64,000 nucleotides of DNA from Hymenopellis radicata (GCA_015501595.1 JADNRX010000008.1:1-64000); one strand, 5' to 3'. Counted from the first letter of the stretch, positions 1 through 12,300 are shown. Translations and numbers: made by a program. Notes: generated by a model not told the origin, from the sequence alone.

Positions 1-170
1 CCCTGTGCCATCAGAAGTTGATATTTAAACTTTAAAGATTGCTCACAGTCACCAGGCCAATTCCTTTAGTCACGCGAGTTTCGGTCGGTGGAAGGACGCA
101 GGACTACAAGCCGGTTACCATCATGTTATACATACACATAGATCTAAATCTACTGCTGCGTAAAAGTCCT
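1..170. other. Left edge, no gene recognised
   Basis: No coding region I can support. The stretch is the downstream (3') side of the DnaJ gene that begins next to it on the minus strand. Confidence 0.5.
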
Positions 171-1691
171 TTAACCATGGCTGTACCTAAACTGGAACCC
201 GCCGCCAGGGAAGCCATGAGAACCGCCACCACCAGACTGCTGGAAGAACTGCGCAAACGGATGACCAGAGCTTCCAAACCCGTTGCCCTCCAGATCATTG
301 GGATCGTCGCCATTGTCAAAGCGCGCCCGGAGTTCTGGATTTGACAAGACTTCATATGCCTCGTTGAGCTGCGCCATCTTTTCCTCCGAGCCACCCTTAT
401 CTGGGTGCGCAAATTTAGCTTGCTTCCGGAACGCCTTCTTGACCTCGGTTGGCGAGGCATCACGAGCGACACCAAGGACCTTGTAGTAGTCCTTGCGCAG
501 GGACTGCTTGAGCAGCTTCTGAGCGCGTTGTAGCTTGGTGTGCACGTCACGACGTGAACGACCAGACGCTTCGAAAGCCTTCTCGAGGAGCTTTACCGCG
601 TCTGAAAACTCATCCTTCTTCATGTGCACTTCTGCGAGACCAAGAAGAGCGTCGACGTCGTCGGGCGAGAGCTGAAGGAGCTCTGAACAAAATGGCTGGC
701 ATTTGGCAGGCGAAAGATGCGTATACGCGATACACACGGCACGAAGGAGTGTTTCGTGGATGCTCCCGGGAATGTGAACGTCTGGCTGTTTGAGGGATCT
801 GTGTTTGCCGGCGAGAGTGGTGTATTTGCCGAGAAGGTCGTCCTTCGTAAGGACCAGCTTGACGATGCCTGCCCAGTCCTCCTTTGATTGAAGATCCTCA
901 AGCTTGTTTACTCCCTTTTCAATGGACTTGGCTATCCGATGTAGAGCCAGACAAGAAGGTGAATCGGGGTCGAGGTGGAGGCACTGTTTGAGTGGTGAGA
1001 GCAGGGAAGGTGACGCAGGAAGGTGGAGGAAGGAAAGAAGGAATATCCGGGTCTGGAGAGCGGGTAGTTGAGATGAAGGAAGGAGCTGAGTTAGCCGTGT
1101 AAGATCACCGACTGCGCCCTCAACATCGCCCGACGCGAGCGCACACTCGGCGCGCGCCTCGCGGATACCGACGGCATGGCTGGCGGTCTTGAGAACCTGG
1201 CCCGCCGTCTCAACACATGCCGTCCAGAGCTCGCTCTTGCGTTCGAGAGCCATTCGTTTAGCCAGTTTCTCCGTCTCCCGGACGTCGTCGAGCATCGTCT
1301 GTGCCTCGCTGCTCTTCATGGAGCCCAAGACGTCGCGCACATCGTCCCACCGGCCCTCCTTGAGGTATATCCGGCCCATCATCACCTCTGCCCGTTCTGC
1401 CATGCCGCCGCCGAGCTCGCGGACCTTTACACAGTCCTCCACGGCGGGGCCATACCGTCCAAGGCTATAGTACGCGGTCGCCCGCTTGTAGTAGAGCAGC
1501 TGGTCCTGCGGGAGCGCTACGAGTGCATTGGTGTAGGCAGTCGCCGCGTCTGCGAACTGGCCCGACGACAAGAGCGCATTGGCGCGGTTTATCAAGGGAA
1601 GGAGGTTCGGGTCAGACAGCCCATTGTTGGATTGCCCGTGTGCCCCCGCCAACAGGCAGAGTAATGTTAGAGGCAAAATCCTCATCGTCAA
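171..1691 (-). CDS. ER-lumenal DnaJ/TPR co-chaperone (DNAJC3/P58IPK-like)
   Basis: A single exon encodes 506 residues. A hydrophobic signal peptide (ILPLTLLCLLAGAHG) is followed by about 350 residues of helical TPR-like repeats (for example ANALLSSGQFADAATAYTNA near residue 35). A J domain starts near residue 403 and carries the HPD motif (KFAHPDKGG) that stimulates Hsp70 ATPase. The C-terminus is Gly/Phe-rich (PFAQFFQQSGGGG, PGGGFQF). This order (signal peptide, TPRs, C-terminal J domain) is that of the DNAJC3/P58IPK family, which works with BiP in the ER lumen. No KDEL-type retention signal ends the protein; it stops at RYSHG. The start could be the first Met or the one two codons later, with no effect on the signal peptide. 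Family assignment is firm; the cellular role is inferred. Confidence 0.9.
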   Translation of the reverse strand: MTMRILPLTLLCLLAGAHGQSNNGLSDPNLLPLINRANALLSSGQFADAATAYTNALVALPQDQLLYYKRATAYYSLGRYGPAVEDCVKVRELGGGMAERAEVMMGRIYLKEGRWDDVRDVLGSMKSSEAQTMLDDVRETEKLAKRMALERKSELWTACVETAGQVLKTASHAVGIREARAECALASGDVEGAVGDLTRLTQLLPSSQLPALQTRIFLLSFLHLPASPSLLSPLKQCLHLDPDSPSCLALHRIAKSIEKGVNKLEDLQSKEDWAGIVKLVLTKDDLLGKYTTLAGKHRSLKQPDVHIPGSIHETLLRAVCIAYTHLSPAKCQPFCSELLQLSPDDVDALLGLAEVHMKKDEFSDAVKLLEKAFEASGRSRRDVHTKLQRAQKLLKQSLRKDYYKVLGVARDASPTEVKKAFRKQAKFAHPDKGGSEEKMAQLNEAYEVLSNPELRARFDNGDDPNDLEGNGFGSSGHPFAQFFQQSGGGGSHGFPGGGFQFRYSHG

Positions 1692-1853
1692 TGGGAGAGT
1701 TCAATTTGAACACGTTCAACCACGTTGCATCATATCTCGCACCCGGCCCGAGCTCCGAAATCCGTTACCCTCGCTGATTATTACTGTACATACGTCCAAC
1801 GTGCCTATTAAATACACAGTAAGATAACAAGACAGCATCAGACAGCGTCTGTC

Positions 1854-3984
1854 TCAAAGGATAAATACAAAACTGCAGATTAGGTGAAGGAATAGTATGA
1901 TGATTGAAGAACAAATATGCCAAAGCTCTATCGAGACCACTCTAGAACCATCACTGGGAGGAGCCGAGGCAGGACAGAGCGTTCCGCCAGCGTCCAGTAG
2001 TCTGGTCGGTAATATGACCTGTACCTTCCCATCAGGAAAAAAAAGGTAGACGCCCACATGCGCCACTTACCGCCGGTAGCCCATATGTCGACTGCACTGT
2101 CAAATCTCCAGTGACAGGATCAACTTCATATGTCATGCAAGTTAACACATCTACAAGAGATTCCCCTTTCAAAAACAATCTCTGTCTCGCTGGGATTGTC
2201 CATGTCGTCGGTGTCATGCTCACATTTCCTGCATTCGTTAACAGGCCAAGAAGAGGCCCTTTCGATACGACGAGGGCGTTGTCATACTCCTGCGGTATGA
2301 ACTTCATCTGGGATGCGAACGTTTAGTATAAGCCATTGCGCGATAAGCAGCCTTACTTACGGGTGCTGTTAAAAACCCTTCTCCTGCCTTAATGGCAATC
2401 CCTCTGGCAGCATTGAGCGCAGATATGTGTTCTATCAGAGGTTTACGATATGTCTTGTACTGTGTTGGCCATAACCTAGAACACTCCAAGTTGAATAGAT
2501 ATCGTGAGGACTCAAAGGCGCGCCTACGCTTCGTGATTTTCTGGCGCCACGCCACCTGAGAATCCTTGCTCCTGGCCTGATAACAAAGTTAGTCATTCGT
2601 GGTTTCTATCACCAGAGCTATCGTAACCGAACCGACCATAGTACAGAATCGGGATGCCATCGTGCAAGAACGGCCATGTGACCGCGTTTCTGATTAGCGA
2701 CGCGTCCTGAGTCAACGACGGAAGCCTCGGCTGGCTCTCGCTCTCAACAAACGATCCCGCCGTCACCAACCCAGTCTGATAGGCCGCCTGAGAGCGTGTA
2801 ACCGTATCAATGAGATGAGAAAAGTTTGCCGTCGTTCCCGAAAAGACCTCCGAAAGTGCGAACCAAGTAGGGTAATCAAGGACACCATCCAGGACTTCTA
2901 CAAACGAAACGGCGTTAGTCGGAATACCCCGAAGCCAGAAGGTGGCGCACGGGTGTAGTCGCTGGTGTATGTAACGTTGTCACTCGAAACCTGTGAAAAC
3001 GTTCCCACTCCACTTCAAAGAAGGTCGGGAAGGACACCCACCTCTCCGAGACAGAACACCCCAGCAGCAGACTTGAAATCCTGCCAAAAGCTCTTGCGAA
3101 CGTAGCGCGCGGACGATATCCTCAATCCATCGATCTTGTAGTCTTCTACCAGGTCGGTTATCCACGAATTGAGCATCCTGAAGTTGGTCATATTCTCGGT
3201 ATCGATATCGGGCAGGCCAAGATGCACATCCCCGAGCCAGCATTGCTCGACTTGGGTTTGGTTCGTGTGGTCCGTGATGAAGCAATGAGGATGGAAGGCG
3301 CCTTTGGAAGAAAGCGGAGACATGGATTCGAAGTTGAAGTCGGGTGTGTCCGTTTCATGAAGAGCAGTGGCGTTGCGTGTGAGGGGCGAGGGATTCGAGG
3401 GTACGGCAGCGAGGCTTGAGCGAAGTTGCACATCAGTAAAGTAGGGTAAAGGTCAAGTAGCAATCACGTACTGGTTGACCAAGACGTCGACCATGAGGTA
3501 CATATCCCGTTCATGGACAGACTTTGAGAGAGCTTTGAGATCATCCGCCGTTCCAAAATGAGAATTTAACGCGTTCAGGTCTTGTGTCCAGTATCTATAT
3601 TCATATTAGCAAGATCGAGAAGAGCCGGAACATTAGCACTTACCCATGATATGCGTAGCCATGGGCAGTCTCGTCCTCCAGGTTGGCGACAACGGGAGAG
3701 ATCAAAATAGCGTCGAAACCCATGTTCTGAATGTAATCCAGGTGCTTCGCGATCCCTTGCCATGTCCCACCGCAATACTTCAGCGCTTGAGGATCGCAGG
3801 TTGCCACCGACCGATTGGTCGTAGCGAAGCGGTCAGTAACAATCTGTTCCGTGCATTAGTGGGCGAAAAACATAGAGGGATGGCGAAGCCGACGAACTTG
3901 GTAGATTGACCTCGCTCGCCAATCGGCGGCCGAAGCGGCGAACGCGACCGGAAGGACGGCAGCAAAGAGAAAAGAGTTAAGCAT
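1854..3984 (-). CDS. GH13 alpha-amylase homologue, predicted catalytically dead, secreted/GPI-anchored
   Basis: Ten exons can be joined with consistent phase: 3984-3898, 3843-3644, 3594-3472, 3414-3042, 2990-2951, 2897-2637, 2576-2528, 2475-2361, 2307-2071 and 2018-1854, giving about 549 residues. The last acceptor could be at 2024 instead. A signal peptide ([19 protein letters not shown]) precedes a Taka-amylase-like (GH13_1) barrel: [58 protein letters not shown] [12 protein letters not shown]. The general acid/base Glu is present (CLGEV). The nucleophile Asp is Ser ([10 protein letters not shown] where the family has DGLRIDTVKH), and the transition-state Asp is also Ser (FVESESQPR where the family has FVENHDNPR). 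The C-terminus ends in a hydrophobic stretch ([16 protein letters not shown]) after a small-residue, Pro-rich spacer, as in GPI-anchored proteins. Enzyme activity is therefore unlikely; a binding or wall-related role is only a guess. Confidence 0.85.
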
Positions 3985-4721
3985 CAGAGACGTTGTAAAG
4001 AGAGGTGGTTCAGACGGCCATGGCGATGTCAGTTAAATAAGAGAAAGAATAGAGATGCTGGTCCAAGCACCAACCAGGAAATTACCTCGAGACACGTGTA
4101 GAAGCTTTGATCGTCGGCTAACTGGGGAAGAATAGTTGAACGCGTCATTATCTCGTACCCTATACCACTGCCAGTCTATGTCCCGTCTCCGGTGGAAGTC
4201 GGGATGGGAAACAATCTATATTTTCTGGTCGGTTCTTCAACGAGATTATTCCACTTTGGATGTGTACGTCGAAGACAGGCTCCTGAACGTTGAACGAGGG
4301 TATTCCTCTTCAATCCGTACTCGTTGGTGTGCCACGTATCGTCCACTGGCATTAATGATGATTATTTCGACTTGTAATCCCGCGGATCCCTGTGTTTCCC
4401 CGCGAGTAACACCTGCCTGGGGAACGCACCATCATCAAGACTTCCTGACGGTTTCTCGATGGGAAGCTCAAATGGCGCTAGATGGTCGTTTAGACCTCAA
4501 GAACATCGTGGTTGCAAGAGGGAGAAGATCAGCGATGTTTGGCCATGTTGTATCGGTCGGTCTTATTGTGCTTAATGTCCGACAAGCAAGTGCTTACTAC
4601 AACGGTTACAAGTTACGAATGAGCACCTCCGCCTCTTTCGATCTGGGTGCAATTGAGCATCGGAATGGCTCGGGAAAGCTATTTTGGTCAGAAATTGGCT
4701 TGATGAGTACTCAAGATTCCT
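3985..4721. other. Intergenic region, amylase-like gene to P450 remnant
   Basis: It holds the 5' side of the amylase-like gene and the 3' side of the P450 remnant. A plus-strand open frame of 197 codons lies here, but it has no recognisable domain or introns, and its composition looks non-coding. I see no other gene. Confidence 0.4.
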
Positions 4722-6809
4722 TTACCTGACAAGACCTGTAGTATAGCCTTCAGAAGGTTCGATGACCATTCCATTTTCATCTTTTGCCTTCGCTATATTG
4801 AATGTCGCAAGCATCGATGCCACTGCGATCCATCCATACAGATGAGTAGGCCATGTGTCTCCCCGGACAGATCCTAATCAGATTGTTGATAAGGGTCACA
4901 ATCGAACGCTGCTCTGCGCACCTTCGTCCAAACCCAAAGGCAGCTACTACAGGATCCTTAACGTCAAGATCCAACTGACCGTCCTTCATGAAACGATCTG
5001 GATTGAACTTGAATGGATCGGGATAGATTGTCTGCAAGCGAGCTCGATTCGCGTCACGATGTATGCTAGAAGACACCTACTTCATCATGCAGCATCGCCC
5101 TTAGCAGAACGCCGTTAATAATGTCGCAAGATGAGTACATAGACTACCTACCATGCGTTAACGATGGAACCTGCTGGCAGTCGATACTATTCTCTGTAAA
5201 CGCATCGCTTTGGGAATTCAACTCGAGTGACGTTCGTGAACTCACCTAAAGGAGGGACGGTCCTCCACCGAATGCTCTCCTTCACGACCGCTGTGACATT
5301 GGGTAACGACTCCTCGTCTATGAAATCGGGAAGTCTTCCCTGCCGGAGAAGCCCGTCAATCTCGCATTGCGCCTTCCTCTGAGCCTCAGGATTGAAAAGT
5401 ACGCCGAGGCAAAACGTTGCAATAGCGGTGACCGTCTATTTGGGAATGGTTAAAAGCGGAGATAGTCAGAAGATTGAGTACCTATGGTATCGGAGCCGGC
5501 GGTGTACATAGTACCGGCCATGGACTTGACAGCGCGCCTATGAGAAGCAGCGTCGCGCTGTTCGTTTGGCTTACGCAGATTGTATGATATTCGGATTGAA
5601 CTCATCAACACTACGAACAATGTTCTGCATCGCTGCCCAAAACGGCAAATCGACCATTCTCTGCGCTAGAACACGCCACTCCCGAGCCTTACGCTGGAAG
5701 GCTGCGCCAGGGAACCATTCTGGAACGTATTTGAGAATAGGAAGCGCGTTCTGATCCTGCATTCAGGAAACGTGGCAACGTTCGAACAGGCAGTATACCA
5801 CTAGGAAGGCTGCTGGACTAACGGCCAGAGCAATGCTGTGAACCGCCTCTTCTGCCGCTGCAACGTATAGGTCGCACTCAGGTAGCACTTCCAGCCCATA
5901 AGCCGCGAGCGGCCATGCTGCTCCCAGCTTTAGTATAATCCTCAAGGAAAACAAGTAAATCATACTGGCGAAAGTGGGACAAGAAGCCATCTGGCTTGTC
6001 CAGTAATCGTTGTAAAAGTTCCTGTACAGCTTCTCGTTCCTGATGATAGAACCGCGCTGTGGCTTTGGGCGTGAAACTTTGCTGAAAGAGACGTCGGTGA
6101 TAGCGCCAGTCTACGCCTAACACGTTTCATATGAGCTTAGGTTTAGCGAAACGTGATACACACCATACGGCATAAATCCGAGAAGGAAGTCCCACCCCAT
6201 CAATTCTGTGACCATAGGGAATCGCGCCCTATGGAGATCACACAGGCTAAGTTCAATGGTAGTAGGTTTGAAAGAGTTCTCACCGGCCTGAATATATGGC
6301 TGACCGCCTGTCAAGAAGATCCAAAGCGGAATCGAACGAGTTCAAAATAATTATAGAAGTGCCTGCGATACCTAGATGAAGAATATCTGAACCTATGCCG
6401 AATTCTCAGCTTTAAACAAGACTCGACTACAAGGAACAGACAGACCATGTTCTTTGCCCCATTTTTGATAAGTTTCGTGCTCGTAGGACGTCGGCATATC
6501 TTTCAAGTTGCCGGTTAGGAACCTCTTTTTCGGTCCAGGAGGAAGCGAGGCATAACGCCTCCTAGTGCGCTGAATATGTGCGAGTACTAAAAAAGTCAAA
6601 ACGAAGAAGATAACAGCGGAATCGACAAGTGAAAATGCATGCTGTTCGTTGACAGTTTGGTGGAATGGTTCCGTTGCATAGAACCGACTCTCGAGGTCAT
6701 ACGCATATCTTATATACTCCACCAAGTCTCCCTGACGCACGGCGGTAAGGAACAACCTCCCGCGCATCGGCGTCGTCGGGAATGCCAGCTCCATCGGCCA
6801 TTGTTTCAA
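4722..6809 (-). pseudogene. Cytochrome P450 pseudogene (agaricomycete fungal type)
   Basis: Fragments cover a whole fungal P450 in order: a membrane anchor (AVIFFVLTFLVLAH), the Pro-rich hinge (SLPPGPKK), SDILHLGIAGTSIIILNSFD, the helix C region (DWRYHRRLFQQSFT), PILKYVPEWFPGAAF, the helix I oxygen-binding site (AGTMYTAGSDT), the ExxR motif (KESIR), YPDPFKFNPDRF, and the haem-binding Cys loop FGFGRRICPG once an intron is removed. Several junctions cannot be read through. The donor after GSDT reads AT instead of GT. The frame breaks before AAWPLAAYGLEV, around NPNIIQ/NLRKPNEQRD, and before LPAGSIVNAW, where an in-frame TAG precedes it. A 4-bp tandem duplication near 4828-4835 shifts the frame after the haem loop. 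The original stop was near 4722. The 5' end is uncertain because the ORF extends well upstream of the anchor. Confidence 0.8.
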
Positions 6810-7111
6810 CGCGATTTCACGTATTTATGAAAAGCGCTGTAATGCACCTAGTGGTACGCGTCGATAATGATCACTGTCAGCAATGGCTGCAATGATAAGA
6901 CTTTGAACGAAGTGTCGGAATTACCATTGCGAGCCTGCAGACCGCTGAAGTTGAAGCCTAGGATGCAACTATTGCGTTATGGAAAGTGAGTAGAAAATCG
7001 CAGAAAGTTGAATTCAAGAAAAAAAGATGGAAGACCTCACGCGGCGAACCCCATGATGAGACGTTGCACCACGCAATGGTCACAAAAAGTAGTAGTGATT
7101 AAAATAGAACG
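6810..7111. other. Intergenic region, P450 remnant to Zn2Cys6 gene
   Basis: About 300 bases with no supported gene. It is the 5' side of the P450 remnant and the 3' side of the Zn2Cys6 gene. I see no RNA gene or repeat. Confidence 0.4.
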
Positions 7112-9156
7112 TCATGTTGGCATGTCTGTCGACATCGTCGACCCCAGGAGATTCGACCAAAAGTCGTCGTCGTTGAATAGATATCCCGGGAAGTCACCCA
7201 TCGCATAGCTTGGGACCATATTAGCACTCGACGGTGCCCCTCCTCCAGCCTTCTGCTCAATCCATATCTTCAGCATCATTTTGATGACCTTGGCGCATCT
7301 CATGGCGGAATGATTTTCATCTAGCGCGATGCGCTCCAACACCGCCGCCGTCCGTTCAAGCAGCTTCTCGCCCGGCCCGCGCAAGTCAAGACCCATCCTA
7401 TCCTGCACAAACAAGCGCATGGCTATGACGAGACTTCCAGCGAACGCAAGGCTTACAAAGACGATATCGGGACACGTGCTGAGAAGTGTAGAGCTATCGC
7501 AGTGTAAGAATGTTGTGAGCAGCGCTTCCGCTGTGCGAACAGTATCGAGCCCCCAGTTGACGGAGATGCTGTTCCCGTGCACCTTGAGCTCAAGGAACCA
7601 GAGCTTGAAATTGGACAAGTCTCTGTCTCCGAAAGCGCATCGCATGAGGAAGAATCCGCGATGTAATACAAGCTGTCGGCAACCGAGGACGATGCACTGG
7701 AGCATATGGTAGTGAAATCGGTCGTGGTCGCTGATTACTACAGCTAGGAGTAAAATCACGGGAAAAGATAAAGGACGAAGGGCTTACCAGACAACGGAAG
7801 CATCACCCGAAGCAGACCTTCCAAATCGTCTAGAGACGAATTTATCCCAGTGTGGGCTTGTTCGATCTCAGTATGCGCCACAGGCTTAATATTGATTCCT
7901 TGAGAAGTTGCATTGAAGAGCTCTGCCAGCAACCGGATACGAGCATCACGTCCTTCTGCAGGATCGGAAGGCGTAAAGTAGGGAATGAGAGTCAAATCTA
8001 ACTCTGAGCGACTCGACGTTGGCTTGCGATGGCTTCCCGCACAAAGACTGCATCTGATGATGAGCGACAGGAACCAGCTGGAGAAAGACACTAACAGGGT
8101 TTCGACATTTGCCAACATTATCCACTGTAAGAAAAGAATGAGTAAGACCAAGAGATAAGTTGTCGAATACAGAAACATACCAATCGTGCTCTATCCATAT
8201 GCTCATCCAGTTCTGGCCCAAGTTGCCCTTCCGCCTTTAATCTTGCGACGTGTTTTGACGATTCATTCAGCTGCATATTGACCGCGATGCTCACAGCCAT
8301 GCTGATGAGCACCTTTCCGTCTCCCTGCCACAACGATAGAATTATAAGAGCTTGGATAGTCTCTATGCTCTCAAACATCAACGGATTGAACACCATACGG
8401 GCGACTTTCTCTTCTGTGAGCTTGACGAGTCGCGGAGAGGGCGATATGTGCCGGACAGCGATGCAGCAACACACGAGATCGATAAACGGACCGCGAAGAG
8501 GGATGAAATTGATCCATGGCGTATACGACGAGATAAATCTAAGGATATTAGAAATCATCGCGCGTAGAACACGTCCAACTCACATTGCAATGAGATGTTC
8601 TATTTCTGCAGGCGACAGCACATCATGCAGAGACTGATCATTGGGTAATGGCGGAGGTGTCTCGTTGATTGCCGCTTGCTGCAGAAGTGTTTGCACCGCG
8701 ACCGTGGGCGCGCTCCAGTCGAGTGCTTGGGGTATAAAGCTCCACAGAGATTGCGATCTTGTCGTCTCCAAACGCACTGCCATGAGAGGAGGACTGGTCC
8801 AATATGAAACACCATTTGGAGTGGTTACTGGAGGCAGACTGGTCTGTCTGGACGAGCTGGACGAGTCGGGGGACGATGTCGAGCTTGGGGGTGAGCCTGT
8901 CGAGACTAATGGGGCCGCTGGGGTCGCTGGGGTCGCTGTCTCTCCAGGAGATGGCGGGTTTACCTCGTAGGAGCAGGATACGCCGAGTACTTCGCATCGA
9001 TGACATCGGGCAGACGCAGGATTGAGAACCTCGCACCTATTCTCACAGAATCAGTCTACAGCCGCCAGTAAGTTCCACCGCTCACCTCGTCTTGCTGCGC
9101 CTGCACGACGCGCACGCCACGGCCTTGGATCGTCTACCTTGGATCGTGGCCGGCAT
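7112..9156 (-). CDS. Zn2Cys6 fungal transcription factor
   Basis: Five exons in consistent phase (9156-9086, 9036-8584, 8538-8181, 8124-7788, 7737-7112) give 614 residues. The N-terminus has a complete binuclear zinc cluster split by intron 1: CASCRRSKTRC then CHRCEVLGVSC, spacing C-x2-C-x6-C-x9-C-x2-C-x6-C, near residues 15-42. A Ser/Thr/Pro-rich linker follows (TATPATPAAPLVSTGSPPSS). The remaining 450 residues are helical (for example SSYTPWINFIPLRGPFIDL and FESIETIQALIILSLW), as in the middle homology region of these nuclear regulators. It lies next to the P450 remnant and the amylase-like gene, but nothing in the sequence links it to them as a pathway regulator. DNA target unknown. Confidence 0.88.
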
Positions 9157-9386
9157 TTGTAACTTTAAGTCCTGGCGGAAGTGACGCACAGACAATGATG
9201 ATTGCGTGCATTAAGAGGCCACCTTTCATGCTGTGCCGTTCATCCGCAGTACGTTACATGATGACGCAACTGTGCTCCTCCTCATGGTGCAATACAGTAA
9301 GAATCAACGCCTGCACTGCTTCGCTGCGTACAAATATATTCTACAGACTGAACTCTATCAACAATGCTGCCAAAAAAAAGTACTCT
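9157..9386. other. Intergenic region, Zn2Cys6 gene to SQS1
   Basis: Short spacer between the 5' end of the Zn2Cys6 gene and the 3' end of the G-patch gene, both on the minus strand. Nothing further seen. Confidence 0.4.
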
Positions 9387-12300
9387 TCACTTGGTTGCGC
9401 CAAGCCCGAGTTTCGTGTTCTTAATCACTGCGGTCAGAGGATCCTTCAGCGCTCTTTCCTCAGCAACACCAATATGAGTGCCTTCGGACCAGCCCATCGA
9501 CGCCAACATTTTGAACCCGATGTTGCTTTGTCCGATTTTTGGCGCTTCCTGTGCAAACACCATTCAGATGTCGTAATATGGTAGGAACGGAGAACTAACC
9601 TTGCCAACTTCGTCTCCCTCTTTGTGTCGAGGCATATGAACAGTACCTTTTCCTTTGCCTTGGCCCCTTCCGCTACCAGCATAGTCAGTCCAATCCGCCC
9701 CTGCTCCTCCACGAGCGCTCATCATGCGCATGACTTGGGCAACCTTCTTCTCATCTACCCGTCCCACACCACTGCGAGTCGTCTTCGCTAAAGTTGTGTA
9801 GCGTGCATCTCCTTTCCCTTTACTGACACTCTTTAATCCAAAGGCAATAGCAAGTAGGTGCACATTCTTCCGCGTCTCCTTATTTGTTGGGGGCAGAGTC
9901 ATGCTACCGGAGCTATTCAAATCCGCGATGAACCGACGAATTTGTTGTACCAATGTTGTCGGGTCAATAATTCTGTTGGGAATGACGACTATGGTTGGAT
10001 CAAGACCAGCAGCTGCTAGCATGGCTTTTCGGCCCTTCTTGCCACCTTTGTTCTCCGTAAGAGGGTCGGCAGCTTGTATAAGCCTTTCCATCTCCCGTTC
10101 CCGTTTACGTTCAGCTTTCTTTTCGCGATCTTTGGCCCACTGAACGCGGAGGTCGGGTGGCAGATCCTTGTATTTATCTTTCTTGCGACCTGTAATAATA
10201 GTCAATATGTGCCGAAGCGATATTGTTTCTGCGCACGAGCAGGTTTCGTCGATTCTTCCTCATCAAAATCGCCGTTTTGTACGGCTTTGAATATCCTTTT
10301 CCGTTCGCCGCGGTCCTCATCTGCGGCGGCTTGTAAGATGTCCTTTTCATCAATTCAGTTAGCTTTTTAAAGGGAACGAAAAGAGTTGGCATGACATACC
10401 TCGAGATAAGCAAAATCATCATCTCCTTCTGCCCATGATTTGTTGCGTTTGAAGTAGTCTTCGTCGGAGTCTTCATCATCGCGATCGGCTCTTTCCTTGC
10501 CCTTCCCTTTAGATCCTAGTCGCAAGGCTTGAAGCCGAGCTTGGAAACTTGAATCGGGTGTATAATCTTCGTCACTCTCCCCGAGCATGTCGTCCTCATC
10601 CTGTTCAACTGCTTGTGTAACGTCCTTATCGTCCTCGCTATCATCGCTCGACGTATCGTCATCTTCGTCCTCGTCTTCCTGTTTCATACGGGCCTCATCT
10701 GCAATATCATCCATTGACTTCCATTCGCCGGACATACCCTGGGCGAAGCGTTTCATCCCCTCCACATCGAGCTCCAATTCCGGATCGACCTCCATTCCGT
10801 CGACCCCTTCAGCCACTTCGTCAGCATCCGAATCGCCCCAGTCAAGGTCGGAGTCCCCCTGTCTGCGCTCATCGTGTTGGGGATCGCGAGCGTTCTGTTC
10901 ATACAGCTGGGCCTCCGCAACGTCTGCCGCACGGTCAGCAAATGATCCCACAGCCCTTTTCTTGCGACGTTTCTCGATCTTGTGACGTCGCCTAAGTACT
11001 GTCTTTTTAGTGGTGCTGGGACCTGGTGCAAGGATGATACTGTCCGTTTTATGAGGAGTGACAAATGATCCGACAGCCCTTGCCTTCTGACGTTGCTCGA
11101 GCTCTTTGGTAATACTGGGAACAGGCGTAAAGACAAGCCTGTTCGTTTCGTGAGGAGTGGATGCGCGCGAGCGAGGAAGAGGTGCGTCATAGACAATGAT
11201 GTCGTCGTCGTCAGCGCCGAGAGGTGTGGCAGTCGATACAATATGACTGAGGGAAATGGGGGAAGGTTCGATATCAATGAAAAAGAGTGGGGATTCCTCA
11301 GAGTCCTCTGGCATAGGTGGAATCTGGGCGTCAAGTACGATGTCATCCGAAGATACGTTAAGCATTAAAGGTTCCGGTGAAACAGCCTCTGACTCCATGG
11401 TCGTCGATGAAGGTGCATCGCTCTTCTCATTCAACGAGTGGGGTTCCGCGACCTCGGCAGCCAGCCGCTCGGGGGTGAGAGTGCGATTTCCGGGACGATT
11501 TCTGATTGGAGCGCCTGTGGCGTCAAAGTAGCGTGAACCGTGGTGGTTCTATCGAGTGTAATATGCTGTATCGCAGTGTCGTGCGTAGCCTCCATGGCAT
11601 CAACAACGTGCTCAGTAGCAACCACCTCAGGTTCTCTTGTTTCGGCTGAAGGTGATCTGCTGCTGATGATCGTCTCTTTCTCTAGAATGTCCAATTGCTC
11701 GTCAACGTGCATGGGCGACTCCTGTGGAGCGACGAATATGCCGGTAAATCTATCCTCTATGACCTCTTCTATGACTTTCGCAGGAGTAGGATTGGACGCC
11801 GCCTCTTTATCCACTTTTTGCTGGAAAGCCGACAGATCATTGAAGTCGATTTCTTCCAACTCAAGGTCAGAATTGGAATTAGGCTCGCTATCGATGGGTG
11901 GGGGAGGGCGGAAGGCACCGCTGAAGACTCGCGACACTTGGTCGGCAGTAGGAACATGGCTTTCCTCTTGGTCGTCTGTGCATGCATTAGTTTGTAGAAT
12001 ATCCAGGGAAGATGAAGACGTACCGACGTCTTCAACAACTGGCTTCAATATTTCTTCCTCTTCTTGGAAGAGAAATCGAGCTTGTTGAGAAGGAACGAAC
12101 TTTATTGGCCGCAAATATGGGCGATCCTCATACAACAGATTGGACAATGGTCCCGATGGGTTTGCACGACCTCGCTGTGCCCCGCGATGACCTTTGCCGC
12201 CTCGAGGACTTGAGTATCCTGCATAGGACCCGTTGACGGGTGGGGATCCCAAGCCACGTTTTCCTGGTCCGTTCCCCCGTCGTGGCGGTGTATTCGTTCC

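Noticed and set aside
3415..3471. Reading the first GH13 region as VNQ with loss of the conserved His
   Set aside because: A GT-AG intron (3471-3415) joins CA to C and restores VDVLVNH, so this His is present.
4136..4729. 197-codon plus-strand open frame between the amylase and the P450 remnant
   Set aside because: No domain, no introns where neighbours have many, and composition like intergenic sequence; it ends inside the P450 remnant.
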